The notes under the pieces are model-generated. The model saw nothing but the letters and a program-made list of their open reading frames with translations, did no database searches and was not told where the DNA came from. From the NCBI RefSeq assembly GCF_003265705.1, contig NW_020313285.1, positions 19,125,108-19,189,107 of the forward strand: 64,000 nt of DNA. Direction: 5' to 3'. Positions 34,959-44,575 of this stretch are shown in pieces (the stretch's first letter is position 1; each line of letters begins with the position of its first letter). Source of the DNA: Callorhinus ursinus. Its lineage: Eukaryota; Chordata; Mammalia; Carnivora; Otariidae. The translations under genes and the position numbers were made by a program.

Positions 34959-35169
34959 CTTTTTATTTTATTTTATTTATTAGAGAGAGGAGAGCGAGTG
35001 AGCAAGAGAGCGAGTAGGAAGGGCAGAGGGAGAGAGAGAGAGAATCTCAAGCAGACTCCAGGCTGAGTGTGGAGCCCCACATAGGGCTCCATCCCACCAC
35101 GTTGAGATCACGACGTGAGCTGAAACCAAGAGTCAGACACTTAACCAACTGTGCCACCCAGGCGCCCCA
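34959..35169 (-). repeat. Can-SINE inserted in a MIR
   Basis: T-rich start, GA-rich body, 'tgtggagccccacatagggctcc' and a reversed head 'ccaactgtgccacccaggcgcccc'. The 15-base target duplication is at 34944-34958 and 35170-35184, one mismatch. The flanks form one MIR, so the SINE landed in an older SINE. Confidence 0.93.
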
Positions 35170-35395
35170 AGAACATGAGCTTTAAATTCAGAGACTCTTG
35201 AGTTTTATCTCTGTTCCTTCCTAACTGTATGGTCCTCTTAACTATTCTGAGTCTCAATTTTCTCATCTATAAATTGGGAATAACGTTTGTGTCTCTTTTG
35301 TTGGATTGCCTTGAGGATTAAATGAAATGATACTTAGCATAATGGGTGACTGGTTGGTGAAGTGGATTGGCACTAGGTATCCACTCCAACTTCCT
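35170..35395 (+). repeat. MIR SINE (interrupted by the Can-SINE)
   Basis: 'ttcagagactcttgagttttatctctg', 'gtctcaattttctcatctataaattggg', 'cttgaggattaaatgaaatgatac' keep MIR order. Its first bases lie left of the SINE, at about 34930-34958. Confidence 0.75.
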
Positions 35396-35714
35396 TCTGG
35401 TGAACCTGTATACAAATGTTGAGAAGGCAAAAACTGTGTCTCATTTCCCTTATAGCTAAAGTCTAGTTGTAAGTAGATGCAGTAGATCCTATCAGTTAGA
35501 TGTGTTTGTGCAAGATTTGGAAGGCATAAATGAGGTGGAGACGCTCTTCTTGTTGGCTTGGCAACAAGCCTGGTAACAGCAAGCCTGGCCACGATGCTGT
35601 TGACTTTTCCATGTTGAGTTCTAGTGTCTGGTCACTAGTTTTGTGGGTGTTAGGAGCTAATTGTGGCAGTGGCAGCACTCTTATATTGCTGGATTGCAGT
35701 TATGGAAGTGCATT
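35396..35714. other. Non-coding DNA, possibly the far end of a MaLR interior
   Basis: No gene. The last part leads into the Can-SINE and may belong to the MaLR internal region that continues at 35892. Confidence 0.3.
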
Positions 35715-35891
35715 TTTTTTTTAAATGTATGAAAGATTCAGAGTACATGGGCGGCAGGGTCAGGGACAGAAGAAGAGGGAGAGAGAGCCCAGCGTGGAGC
35801 CTGACGCGGGGCTCGACCACATGACTGAGATCATGCCCTGAGCCAAAATCAAGCATTGGATGCTCAACTGACTGAGCCACCCAGGTGCCCC
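35715..35891 (-). repeat. Can-SINE (SINEC), reverse, shortened
   Basis: T run, 'gagccccagcgtgg'-type middle ('gagcctgacgcggggctcgacc'), and reversed head 'caactgactgagccacccaggtgccc'. Imperfect target duplication at 35702-35714 and 35892-35904 (11 of 13). Confidence 0.9.
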
Positions 35892-37171
35892 ATGGCAGTT
35901 CATTCTCGAAGTCATTTCCAATGGCAGCTTCTTAATTCTCCCTGAATCAACTGTGAGTGAGGCTCTGGGTACAATCCATCCTGAAGCACAATTCCATTTC
36001 ACCTATGGGCCTGTAGAATTAGGTAAGTTTTCTGCTCTGAAAATACAAAGGCATAGGATAACAGCTAAAGAAATTTCTGTTCAAAAGGAGACACAAGGAA
36101 AAGGAAAAAAAGTTACTGGTCCAAAGCAATTTTGAAATCCAGCGGGGCAAACTCCATTTGGCTTTAAAGCCTCTTCTGTGATTCTTGGCTCTCCTTTGGG
36201 TTCAAGGCTCCACCCTCTGAGTCATCCTTCCTTTTTCATTTAGGGTAGCATAGTTTACAGTGGAGGGGTTTTATCGACCTGCTTCTTGCCTTCTAAGAAT
36301 TTTGAGGGTCATACACCTTTCTTGCATTTTTGTCCCCCTCTGTCCCTTTCAGTGCAAACTGGCAGCATTTCTGCTGGTTCAACATTTTCAAGATGAGAGA
36401 TAATCTCATCTCTCTCTTGCCTTCTGCTGAGATGCTGAGGGGACCTATGAGTCACACACTTAATCTTTTCAAAGAGCCTTTTGTGTGACTGAATGCTCTG
36501 ACCTTTTGATCTTTCTGAGGTACTAAAAAAAGATGGTCCAGCCATGCCTTCAGTTTTTAGTGTAAAGCATGCTTTCCTGACGGTGAAACTTTTAATTGTG
36601 TCTTTTCAGTCTGGATAGGCTGAAAATTCCCCAAATCATCAAATCTGAGTTCCTTCACATTTACCAGTTCTTCCTTCAGTTTATCTCTATCCTTTTGCGT
36701 TTTACTGTAAGTGACAAGAATAAACCTGGCCACACTCCTTGGAACTCCGCACAGGTAAATATCCAAGATCATCACTTGCAAGTTCTGCTTTCCACATAAC
36801 TGCAGGGCACAATTCCACTAAGTTTTCTGCTGCTCTGTAACAAGGATCCTCTTTCTTCCATTTTCCACTAACATTTCCTCATTTCCTCCTGAGCCTTCAC
36901 TGGCAGTACCTTTAACATCCATGTTTATACCAACAGTCTGTTTGCAACAATTTAAGGATTCTCTAAGGTGACTTAGGTTTTCCCTACCATGTTCCTCACT
37001 CCTTCTGAGTCCTTACTAGTTGAGCTGTTAACATCCATATTTCTACTAATAGTTTGTTCAAGGCAACCTAGGCTTTTTCTAGCCTGTTCCTCAGAATTCT
37101 CCCAGGCTCTGCCACTGCCCAATTCCATAGTCATTTCCACTCTTTAAAGGTATTTGTTAGAGGACCCCCCT
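35892..37171 (-). repeat. MaLR (ERVL-type) internal region, 5' part
   Basis: Continuous with the LTR at 37190-37697 and read on the minus strand. Typical MaLR internal text includes 'aatttgaaatccagcgggg'-like and 'ttctgtgattcttgg' pieces near 36130-36185. MaLR internal regions lack an envelope gene, and no intact gag-like frame survives here. The position is that of sequence downstream of a 5' LTR. The left boundary is uncertain. An old genome-resident copy, inert as seen. Confidence 0.55.
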
Positions 37172-37189
37172 CCCCAACTTCTGGTACCA
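37172..37189 (-). other. Retroelement primer-binding site, tRNA-Leu type
   Basis: On the minus strand, directly after the LTR, TGGTACCAGAAGTTGGGG resembles the reverse complement of a mammalian tRNA-Leu 3' end (TGGTACCAGGAGTGGGG), differing at two of the first 17 positions. It marks the LTR/internal junction of an ERVL-class element. Confidence 0.6.
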
Positions 37190-37697
37190 AAATATTTTTA
37201 AATTTGTTACAGCAACCATAGGAAACTATCACAATACAAATTTATTGTCTTATAGTTCAGTAGGTTAGAAATCTAGAATGGATCCCAGTGGGCTAAAGTC
37301 AAGATGTCATCAGGGTTTCATTCCCCTCTAGAGGCTCTAGGGCAAAATGCAATTTCTTGCCTTTTCCAGCTCCTGGAGGCTCACATCCCTTGGCTCATGG
37401 GCACGTCCATCTTCAAAGCCAACAATAGCTGGTTGTGTCTTTCTCACATCGTATCATTCTGACATGGACTCTTCTTCCTCTGTCTGCTACATTTAAGGGC
37501 CCTTAAGATTTCATGGGGCCCATTCAGATAATCCAGGCTAATCTTGCTATTTTAAAACCATCCCCTTTGCAACCTTAAGTACATCTGCTACCATAATTCC
37601 CTGATGCCACAAAGTGTAAAATATTCATTCACAGGTTCTCTGGTTTAAGACCTGGATATCCTTGGGAGGTCATTATTCTGTGGGCCACACCTGCCAT
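37190..37697 (-). repeat. MLT1-type LTR of a MaLR element
   Basis: Plus-strand text 'gttacagcaaccataggaaactatcac', 'tttattgtcttatagttcag', 'tctagaggctctagggc', 'cttttccagctcctggaggc', 'ggcccattcagataatccaggctaatc' and 'ttcacaggttctctgg' is the reversed MLT1 LTR in order. It is nearly full length and joined to its internal region through a recognisable primer-binding site, so it is the 5' LTR of a partial provirus-like copy. Confidence 0.85.
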
Positions 37698-37699
37698 CA

Positions 37700-38145
37700 G
37701 ATGGGCAGGTAGGCTCAGTGGGGTTCTGGAAGTCTTTCTGGAGGCCTGTCTGCAACTCTTTCTTTCCTCCGTTTTGAATAATTTTGTAAGCAACCAATAC
37801 CCTGACTCTGAGTAAATTTTTTATCTTCTTAGGGTTTCCATTTCTCTATCTGTAAAACGGGGTTGGGGGGAGGGCAGCATCACAGCTTTGAGGTGGCAGT
37901 GGAGAGAAAAAGAGAAGGTTGATCCGTCTCCCAGCCCTGAGGGAGGCATGCTGTGTGGACTGATCAGCTGCTACCCAAGAGGGCTTCAGGGAGGTGGCAT
38001 GAGCAGTGACAGGTCGTAGGAGTGACTAGAAGTTATGGGTAGGGTGAAGGGTATTGAATACCTACCATGTACTAGGCACTGTACCAGACTCTTTCCCCCA
38101 CATCCTTTGTATTAATTAACTTCACCTGTGATGAAGGAACTGTTC
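37700..38145. other. Short non-coding stretch with MIR fragment
   Basis: 'tctctatctgtaaaacggggttggggg' near 37840 looks like a MIR remnant (+). 'gaatacctaccatgtactaggcactgtacc' at 38055-38100 is a minus-strand MIR/L2-like piece. No gene. Confidence 0.45.
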
Positions 38146-38149
38146 TGTT

Positions 38150-38320
38150 TTGTGCTGTCCAGTATGGTAATACTAGCTGTGTGGTTTGAGAGAATTTGAA
38201 ATGTGGCTAGTGTGACCGAGGAACTAAACGTTTCATTGTATTTAATTTTAATTAATGTTCATTTAAATGTAACTTGCTACCAGTGACTTGTGGCTACTGG
38301 ATCTGACGTCACAGCTCCAA
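38150..38320. mobile_element. Short hAT-type non-autonomous DNA transposon
   Basis: Ends 'tgctgtccagtatggta' and 'tggctactggatctgacgtcacagc' form decayed inverted repeats around 'aatttgaaatgtggctagtgtgaccgaggaac' and a TTTAAATT-rich centre. That layout is typical of small mammalian hAT elements with 'tgtccaatatggtagcca' ends. Its right end holds a perfect CRE at 38304-38311. Confidence 0.65.
38304..38311. promoter_or_regulatory. Full consensus CRE (TGACGTCA)
   Basis: The 8-base palindrome TGACGTCA is the canonical CREB/ATF site. It lies in the right terminal repeat of the hAT element and appears to have arisen by substitution of 'TTGGACAG'-type sequence. It contains a CpG, so methylation could control it. 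Function is unproven. Confidence 0.35.
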
Positions 38321-38324
38321 TAGG

Positions 38325-39278
38325 GTAAGTTGTCTGAGGTCTGGCCCGTGGCAGAGCTAGCCCCTAGTCAGTGGGAGCAGGGTCTGGAGTGGGGCAGTCC
38401 TGTTTCATCAGTCTTTCTGTGACTTGCTTATGTGCACGCGCCTCCTTGACCCTGGCCCAGCCTTGAACTTTTCTGCTCCCTCTGCTGTCTGGCCGTTGGC
38501 TAACCCCACTCCTGTAAACCTTTTGTGAAGCTCCTCCATGGCCGCTGCCCCCCCCCGGAGTTGGGCTCTCCTCTAGTCCCTGATTTTCAGGGAGCAGGGG
38601 AGAGACTGGGGTGTGTCCGAGGTCGCAGGAGCCTGCCCTGCCCAGGCTGGCTCCTCTCGGACACAGCCCCTGGATGCTGCCACCTGAGATGCCATTGTAA
38701 CGCCTTGGCCCCACGTGCGTTTGGCACAGTCCCGGAGCCTTCTGCCCCGGGTGCCACCAAATACCACTTGTCAGTTCAGAGCCACTGGTGTTTGCCCTCT
38801 CGGGGTCTCCTTTTCTGCCGTGCCTGAATAATCTCCTTTCTTGGCACAGGGAAGAGCAGGTGTTGTCACAGGGGTGGAGGTGGGCAGGGCTGTGCAGTGG
38901 GGACTTGGGGCATTGGGGATGCCAGGGCCCTCTGAAACAGGTTGCTCATCTCTGAGCCCCCATGACAGCCCCACGGTGGCTTGGCAGAGCTGAGGAGCTC
39001 TGTGTTATGGGGAATAACTGTGGTTGGTAAGGGTAGGGATCCTGGTGGAGGCTGGCCAAACATTTGCCCAGGTAGAGGTTTCAAGCGTATGGTCTAGGGG
39101 ATGTGCCTGAACTAATCCTGTTATTAGCTGGATTATCTGTTCAAACTGAGAACCAGCTTCTGTGGGTCCCCTGTGAAACGCTCAGTCGGGAGCCAGGGTG
39201 ACGGGCCCCACCCGGTGTGAGTGCCTGGTGTCAGTGTGGCTGTGTGGCAGCCAAGGCCCACTGCTCCTCCTGTTCCGT
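38325..39278. other. Low-copy non-coding DNA
   Basis: GC-rich with no recognised gene or repeat. Opposing open frames at 38364-38827 are compositional. Confidence 0.4.
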
Positions 39279-39279
39279 G

Positions 39280-39655
39280 TGCTCGTTTATTCATCCGTTC
39301 ATGCATCCATCTGCTAGTCCCTGGGTGCCGGCTGGACGGCAGGCCTGGAGCTGGACGCTGGGCACCTGTAGGTGAACTGAGCCAGAGGGGGACTCTCACA
39401 GAGGCAGATGCATGACAGTAAACCAGAGCTAGCTACAGGGAAATCAGGACGAGGGGGATGAAAGGTTGAGGTGGGCCTGGAGAGGTGGGCGTGTGCAAGG
39501 CTTGGAGAGCCTGCTGAGGAGGTCAGCCTCCATCCAGAGGTGAAGTCGGCTCCCGACCGGTGTTAGGAGAGGACTGGGGTGATCCGACCTGGCCCTGAGG
39601 AAGGGCGGATGAGAGCATGCTGATGGGTGTTGCAGTGAGACCTCCGAGGAGGCTG
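39280..39655 (-). repeat. L2-like LINE fragment
   Basis: 'ctcgtttattcatccgttcatgcatcc' then 'ccctgggtgccgg', 'gtgtgcaaggcttggagagcc' and 'gaggaagggcggatg' follow, reversed, an ancient LINE-2-like sequence. A second copy of the same family starts directly after it. Confidence 0.5.
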
Positions 39656-39758
39656 TTTTTCAGTCATTCATTCCTCACCCGGCCAAATGTCATTTCCCGC
39701 TACCTGCTGGGCCATGTGCTAGAAGCTAGGGATGTGTGCTTGAACAAAAGAGACAAAA

Positions 39759-39964
39759 TTGGGGCGCCTGGGTGGCTTAGTCGGTTAAGTATCCGCCTTC
39801 GGCTCAGGTCATGATCCCGGGGTCCTGGGAGCGAGTCCCGCGTCGGGACTCCCTGCTCCAGCAGAGGGCCTGCTTCTCCCTCTGCCTGCCGCTCCGCCTG
39901 CTTGTGCTCTCTCTCTCTCTCTCTGTCAAATAAATAAATAAGTAAATCTTAAAAAAAAAAAAAA
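39759..39964 (+). repeat. Can-SINE (SINEC), young type
   Basis: Intact head 'ggggcgcctgggtggcttag', then 'caggtcatgatcccggggtcctggga', a CT-rich body with 'ctctctctctctctct', and a long A tail. Target duplication 'agacaaaa' at 39751-39758 and 39965-39972. It sits inside the L2-like element. The low divergence suggests a comparatively young copy. Confidence 0.95.
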
Positions 39965-40113
39965 AGACAAAAGCCTCTGTCCTCCAGGAGCCCGTGTTCT
40001 AAGAGAGAGCGATGCAGGAGGGAGTGGGAAGGGAGGAAGGAGGAGTGGGGATGAGAATATGTAACTGTACTGACTGAATGATGTAGCCCGTGGGGAGGCA
40101 GGAGATGCTACTG

Positions 40114-40190
40114 AAAGAGAGGGAGGGACAGAGGGAGGGAGGGAGGAGGGGAGGGAGGGGGGAGGGAGGGGGAGGAAGGGAATAGAGCGG
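40114..40190 (+). repeat. (GGGA)n polypurine microsatellite
   Basis: About 75 bases made almost entirely of A and G, largely GGGA units with some longer G runs. It can form triplex DNA or G-quadruplexes and is likely length-variable. Confidence 0.9.
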
Positions 40191-40637
40191 GACTGGAGGT
40201 GTGGGAAGTGCTGGCGGTGGCCAGGGTACCTCCCCTGAGCAGGTGAGGTGCAGAGACTTGAAGGAGGTGAAGACGTTACCAGGCCATAGGGGCTGCCTGG
40301 AGGCAAGGACCGTAAGAAAGGATGTGCTGTGATGAGGAACAGCAGGGGGCCCGTGTGCCTGCAGTGAACGGTGACACAAGAGGAGAGTGGGCAGAGCGGA
40401 GAGGAGGGGGGCTGCCCATCACGAAGAGCTGGGGTTTCACCCTCCTGTGCGTGGACCCCCAGGGGCATCTCTCAGCGTGGGGAAAATTACCTCTGCGTTC
40501 TTACGATCCTTTAACCAAAATTCAGCCCACCTTTCAATTATTATAGGCAAAACCCCCACAGAAGCGAAGAGCCAGCAAGGGCTTCATCAAAAGTGGAAAT
40601 GACAGACATTTTTATTACCTATTAAAACTATATCAGA

Positions 40638-40810
40638 GGGGCGCCCAGGTGGCTCAGTCGTTAAGCGTCTGCCTTCGGCTCAGGACATGATCCCGGGGTC
40701 CTGGGATCCAGCCCTGCATCGGGCTCCCTGCTCGGCGGGAAGCCTGCTTCTCCCTCTCCCACTCCCCCTTCTTTGTTCCCTCTCACTCTCTGTCAAATAA
40801 ATAAAATCTT
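40638..40810 (+). repeat. Can-SINE, first unit of a tandem dimer
   Basis: Head 'gcgcccaggtggctcagtcg', then 'caggacatgatcccggggtc', ending in 'aaataaataaaatctt' with no long A tail, and running straight into a second SINE at 40811. The outer 14-base target duplication at 40624-40637 pairs with 41009-41022, so both units lie within one insertion site. Confidence 0.93.
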
Positions 40811-41008
40811 AGGGGCACCTGGGTGGCTCAGTCGGTAAGTGTCTGCCTTCAGCCCAGGACATGATCCCAGGGTCCTGGGATCCAGCCCTGCATCGGGCTC
40901 CCTGCTCGGCAAGAAGCCTGCTTCTCCCTCTCCCGCTCCCCCTGCTTGTGTTCCCTCTCTCGCTGCTGTGTCTCTCTCTGTCAGATAAATAAATAAAATC
41001 TTAAAAAA
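40811..41008 (+). repeat. Can-SINE, second unit of a tandem dimer
   Basis: Begins 'aggggcacctgggtggctcag' right after unit one and ends with the A tail. It shares with unit one 'ggacatgatcc' and 'gatccagccctgcatc', which differ from the 'ggtcatgatcc' form of other copies here. The two units therefore look like copies of one another rather than independent insertions. Confidence 0.93.
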
Positions 41009-41197
41009 AAAACTATATCAGATATCTTGAAATAGTTCTTCTCATCACCAGTTTGAATAGAGAGGAGCCACAAGATCTTAGGATTTAATGCACATATATC
41101 ACTGTATCACAAATTTTATCACAAATTTTTAAAAATTATTTCAATATAACTGGTTTCATTTGTAATACTACAGAATTTTTATGCATGGGAAATTTCT

Positions 41198-41336
41198 TTT
41201 TTTTTTTTTAAGAGTTTTTTTTATTTGACAGTGAGAGACAGCGAGAGAGGGAACACAAACAGGGGGAGTGGGAGAGGGAGAAGCAGGCTTCCTGCTGAGC
41301 TGGGAGACCGACGCGGGGCTCGATCCCAGGACCCTG
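41198..41336 (-). repeat. Can-SINE, reverse, head missing
   Basis: T tract, GA-rich body 'cagtgagagacagcgagagagg', then 'cgacgcggggctcgatcccaggaccctg' where it stops. About 45 bases of tRNA-like head are absent, which fits a 5'-truncated insertion. No clear target duplication. Confidence 0.88.
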
Positions 41337-41590
41337 AAAATACTTCTCTAAGACAAAGTCCTTTGGCTTCCCCAGCCCCAATAAGGCTGGCAGGGATCAG
41401 GGCGGAGGTAGTTACAGTGATCCAGGTGGGAGATGGTGAAGACTCAGACCAGTGTGGTGGCAGTGGAGGTCGGGAGAAGGGGGTGAATGTGGATGTATTT
41501 TGAAGGGAGGGCCAAGAGGAACTGCTGCTGAGTGGATGTGGGGTGTGAGAAGGAAATCTCAAGGATGACTGGCTGCCATGGTCTCACTGC

Positions 41591-42744
41591 TCTGTGAGTT
41601 GGGAGGGGTGGGTATGCTCAGGAAGGTTTCCCAGGGGAGGGGACGCCAGAACTGTTCTTAGAAGGTGACTGGTTGACGGGGTGGTAGCCCTGGCAGCTTG
41701 CCTAGGACCCATTGTAGGTCCTCATGATAAATCACGGCAAAGCTGGAGGGCAGGTGGAGGGTCCATGGGGTTTGTCGGGCTCGTGGCTTGGGTGCCAGGA
41801 GGGATGGCTTTCCCACAAAGGAGGTCCTGCAAAACATTTGGTGGTGAATGAACTCCCAGGCTAGAAAGGCTTCAGCCTTTGCTGAGTGTGGGAAGGATGC
41901 TTGCTTTAGTCCTCAGCTCTCTGTGTAGCCTGAGGGGGCGGGGGGGGGGCGGGGGGGCCGGGGGGGAAGGCGGAGGGGACTGATTGATGGCTGCGGATTT
42001 AATAACTTGGTAAACCAGGCCTACTCCATGCAGGCTGAATTTGGTTGAGATGTAAATATTTTCTATCAGAGTATTAACTGCTTATTAAAAGTGTATTGAG
42101 ATTTATATGTTATGTGGATATAATTATAGACATCACAGAAAGGTCATTGGCTTGCTGGAAGCATCTCTCGCAGAACTGTTAATCTGGAAATGTGTGTCCT
42201 GCAGTCAGCTGGCCTTTAGGTAGAGCATTTTCCGTGTCTTATGAAATTAAACACAGGTATAAATGCTGCCGTACACGCCGCTCCATTTTCTGGACCCACC
42301 ACATGCAGATTATGTGGAGTCACCAAGCTCTGACTTGCCTCCTTGGAGCTGAAAGAGGGAGTTCTGTGACCGGAGGGTCTTCTGGCACCCAGGGGAGAGT
42401 TGGGGCCGTCTCTGTCCTCGCCCTAGGTCCAGAGTCTGATTGCCCAGGTATGGGGGAAGCAGGGGCCTGCTGCTGAGAGCCACGCACCTTGTGCTCCCAG
42501 CCAGGGAGTGTTTGCTGTGTTGACCCCTTCTTCCTATGGCTTGGAGAGAGAGGGAGGACACTGGGGACAGTTTGGAACCTGATGTGGGTCAGTGATACTA
42601 ATGTGTAGTTTTTTTGAGCTGAACGTCTAGAATGTTCTCTGTATGGAAAATGTGATCGGTGCAAAACTTGGGGTGACCCCTGGGAAAACAGGTGTTTCTT
42701 GAGTGTTCAAAGGGTGTTGAGTTTAGGGGGAGGCTTCTAGAATA
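41591..42744. other. Low-copy DNA with G-rich tract and AT-rich island
   Basis: A G-rich run lies at 41933-41967. From about 41978 to 42290 the DNA is AT-rich and non-repetitive ('ggactgattgatggctgcgg', 'gttatgtggatataattatagac'), with a TGATTGAT PBX/MEIS-type site at its start, a possible conserved element. No exon. Confidence 0.4.
41933..41967 (+). other. G-run cluster, strong G-quadruplex candidate
   Basis: G runs of about 5, 10, 7 and 7 separated only by C or CC: well above the four-runs-of-three minimum for quadruplex formation. Such runs are also frequent sequencing-error sites. Confidence 0.6.
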
Positions 42745-42745
42745 A

Positions 42746-42960
42746 ATCCATCCATCCATCCATCCATCCGTCCAGTGTGCTGAGTGCCAGGCACTGGGAA
42801 CACAACAGTGAGCAGAATAAACTCTTGTCTACATGGAGCTTATCTTCCCCTGGGGAAGTCAGATATCAGACAAATACATAGTATATCTAGAGATCAGACT
42901 GCACACAAGAGCAGTGTTATCAACCAAATTTAAATGATTGCTATATCCTTTTATGTTGTT
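42746..42960 (-). repeat. L2-like head with (ATCC)n
   Basis: An (ATCC)5-6 run at 42746-42773 leads into 'gtgctgagtgccaggcactgggaacacaacagtgagcagaataaac' and 'catggagcttat', the reversed LINE-2 3' region. Confidence 0.7.
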
Positions 42961-43779
42961 TGTTTTTATTTTTGTTGTTTGTTTTAAAACACATGTCAGT
43001 GTGTCCCTGACAGTCCTAGCTTTGACTTTTAAAGAATAGGCAGCTTCTGGCTATCCAGATGGCTCACAGCTTCCTTTTTGTGTTCTTCATGGAAATCTTT
43101 CGTAATGTTTTTCTGTGATTCAGAAGGCCAAAGTGCATGAGATAAATTTGCACAGTAACTCAGGCCATTGTGATGCTGTTCTGGGCGGTGATTTGGGGTG
43201 TCTGCGGAGGGTGGGGCCTGCTGTTTGCCCCTGCGCTAAATGGTCCCAGGGGCTCTTCTTTTTGGGTCTTTTGGTCTGCTTTTTTATAGTATTGTTTGTG
43301 TTCCCTGCTGGTAGCCTGGCCCACCTAGCTCTTCCTGAGTCCTCCTCTCTCACTCTCCAGAGGAAGATACTTCCAGCATGCACATAGAAACAGTCAAATG
43401 TTGGCTCATGTCTCAAAGGAAAGGGCAAGTTGATAAACATCTTCATCATTTTTGCCTTGATGTTCCAAGAATTGTTTGTGAGCCAAGTCTTCGGCTGTGA
43501 AGAAAGGCACATCCATGTAGAGAGTTGAGGGACTTCTCCTGGCCAGGGCAGCTGTGAAATTGGCATGGTGGGTGGCTCAGGGGACGTTTTCTGGGCGGGA
43601 GCTGGGGGAACAGGAGGTTCAGAGGAGTAGGCGGTCTACACGAAGCCCTTTGGGGCATCGCCTGCCTCGGGTGCCGTTACTGTCCCAGCCCTATGTAGGA
43701 GTGTCCCGTTTTTGCTGTGATGGGGCCCCTGAGCAGATGATCTTCTCAGGGTCACATTTTCCTGGGGTCCCTAAACCTG
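42961..43779. other. Low-copy non-coding DNA
   Basis: T-rich start (42955-43000) then unique sequence. No exon supported; the 148-codon minus frame at 43120-43566 has no recognisable domain. Confidence 0.4.
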
Positions 43780-44338
43780 AGCTATCCAAGACAGTAGCCA
43801 CTGGCTGTGTGAGGCTTTTGAACACTTAATATGTGACTAGGAGGACTGAGGAGCAGAATTTTCAATACTTAGAAGTTTTAATTAATTTAAATTTCATTCA
43901 AGTCCAGCCTGCCAGCAGGAAGGAGAAGGAAAACTATAAAAAGCAGACCCAGTGACTTGAAAGTTATTGGTAAACTTTGACGTATGTTTGGAACAGCTTG
44001 GGTATATGAATTTACTTGTACCACTATAAATTTTAGGAGATGTAAATACTGGTCATGTATTTCTGAGGAAAATCTAGAGTCTGAACTAAAGGTGCTGTAG
44101 GTATAAAATACACACTGGAGTTCAAAGATGTAGTGTTAAAAATGTAAAATAAATAATAGTTTTTTATATTTGTTACACATTAAAGGGATAATATTTGGGG
44201 TATATTGGGTTAAAGAAAATGTATTAAGGTTAATCTCACCTGTTGACTATGTTTACTTTTTAAAAAGTGGCTTCTGGAAAATTAAAAATGCAGGTGATTT
44301 GCATTCTATTTCTGACGAACAGTGCTGATCTAGACCCT
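43780..44338 (-). mobile_element. hAT-type DNA transposon, about 0.55 kb
   Basis: On the minus strand it opens 'cagcactgttcgtcagaaat', continues 'ccagaagccactttttaaaaag', 'ttaacccaatatacc', 'gtgtattttatacctacagc' and ends 'agccagtggctactgtcttgg'. That is a recognised mammalian non-autonomous hAT sequence with short inverted ends. It is AT-rich with no transposase, and shares end motifs with the 38150-38320 element. Confidence 0.7.
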
Positions 44339-44384
44339 TCTGTGACCCTTGTTCAGGTCTGAATTGGTTACATAATTTGGTGGG

Positions 44385-44575
44385 GCTGTCACTTATTGGA
44401 CACTTATATGTGCCACACTCTGTGCTAAGCTCTTTGTGTGTTTCCTGTTCTCCCAAGAGTCCCGTGAGGTAGATGCTATTATTTCATTTAAAATACAAGG
44501 AGTTTGGATCTCCGAGCGGTGAAGTAACTTGCTCAAGGTCACACAGCTAAAATGGAGCAGAGCCGAGACCCTATC
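44385..44575 (-). repeat. MIR SINE
   Basis: 'ttattggacacttatatgtgcc', 'ctcccaagagtcccgtgaggtagatgc', 'gtgaagtaacttgctcaaggtcacacagctaa' and 'gagcagagccgagaccc' are the reversed MIR consensus in order. Confidence 0.85.

Larger units (their letters stand above)
39657..41590 (-). repeat. Long L2-like element, fragmented by SINE insertions
   Basis: Pieces occur in consensus order between the insertions: 39657-39758 ('cattcattcctcacc...ggccatgtgctagaagctaggg'), 39965-40015, 40210-40360 ('tgaaggaggtgaag...aggatgtgctgtgatg') and 41385-41590 ('gttacagtgatccaggtgggagatgg...gtggtggcagtggagg'). Roughly 1.3 kb of old sequence on the minus strand once the insertions are set aside. The family is given as L2-like because I could not align it. 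Confidence 0.5.

Noticed and set aside
42192..42476. 94-codon frame beginning in an AT-rich island
   Set aside because: Frame crosses from AT-rich to GC-rich DNA with no splice sites or domain; the island is better explained as non-coding.
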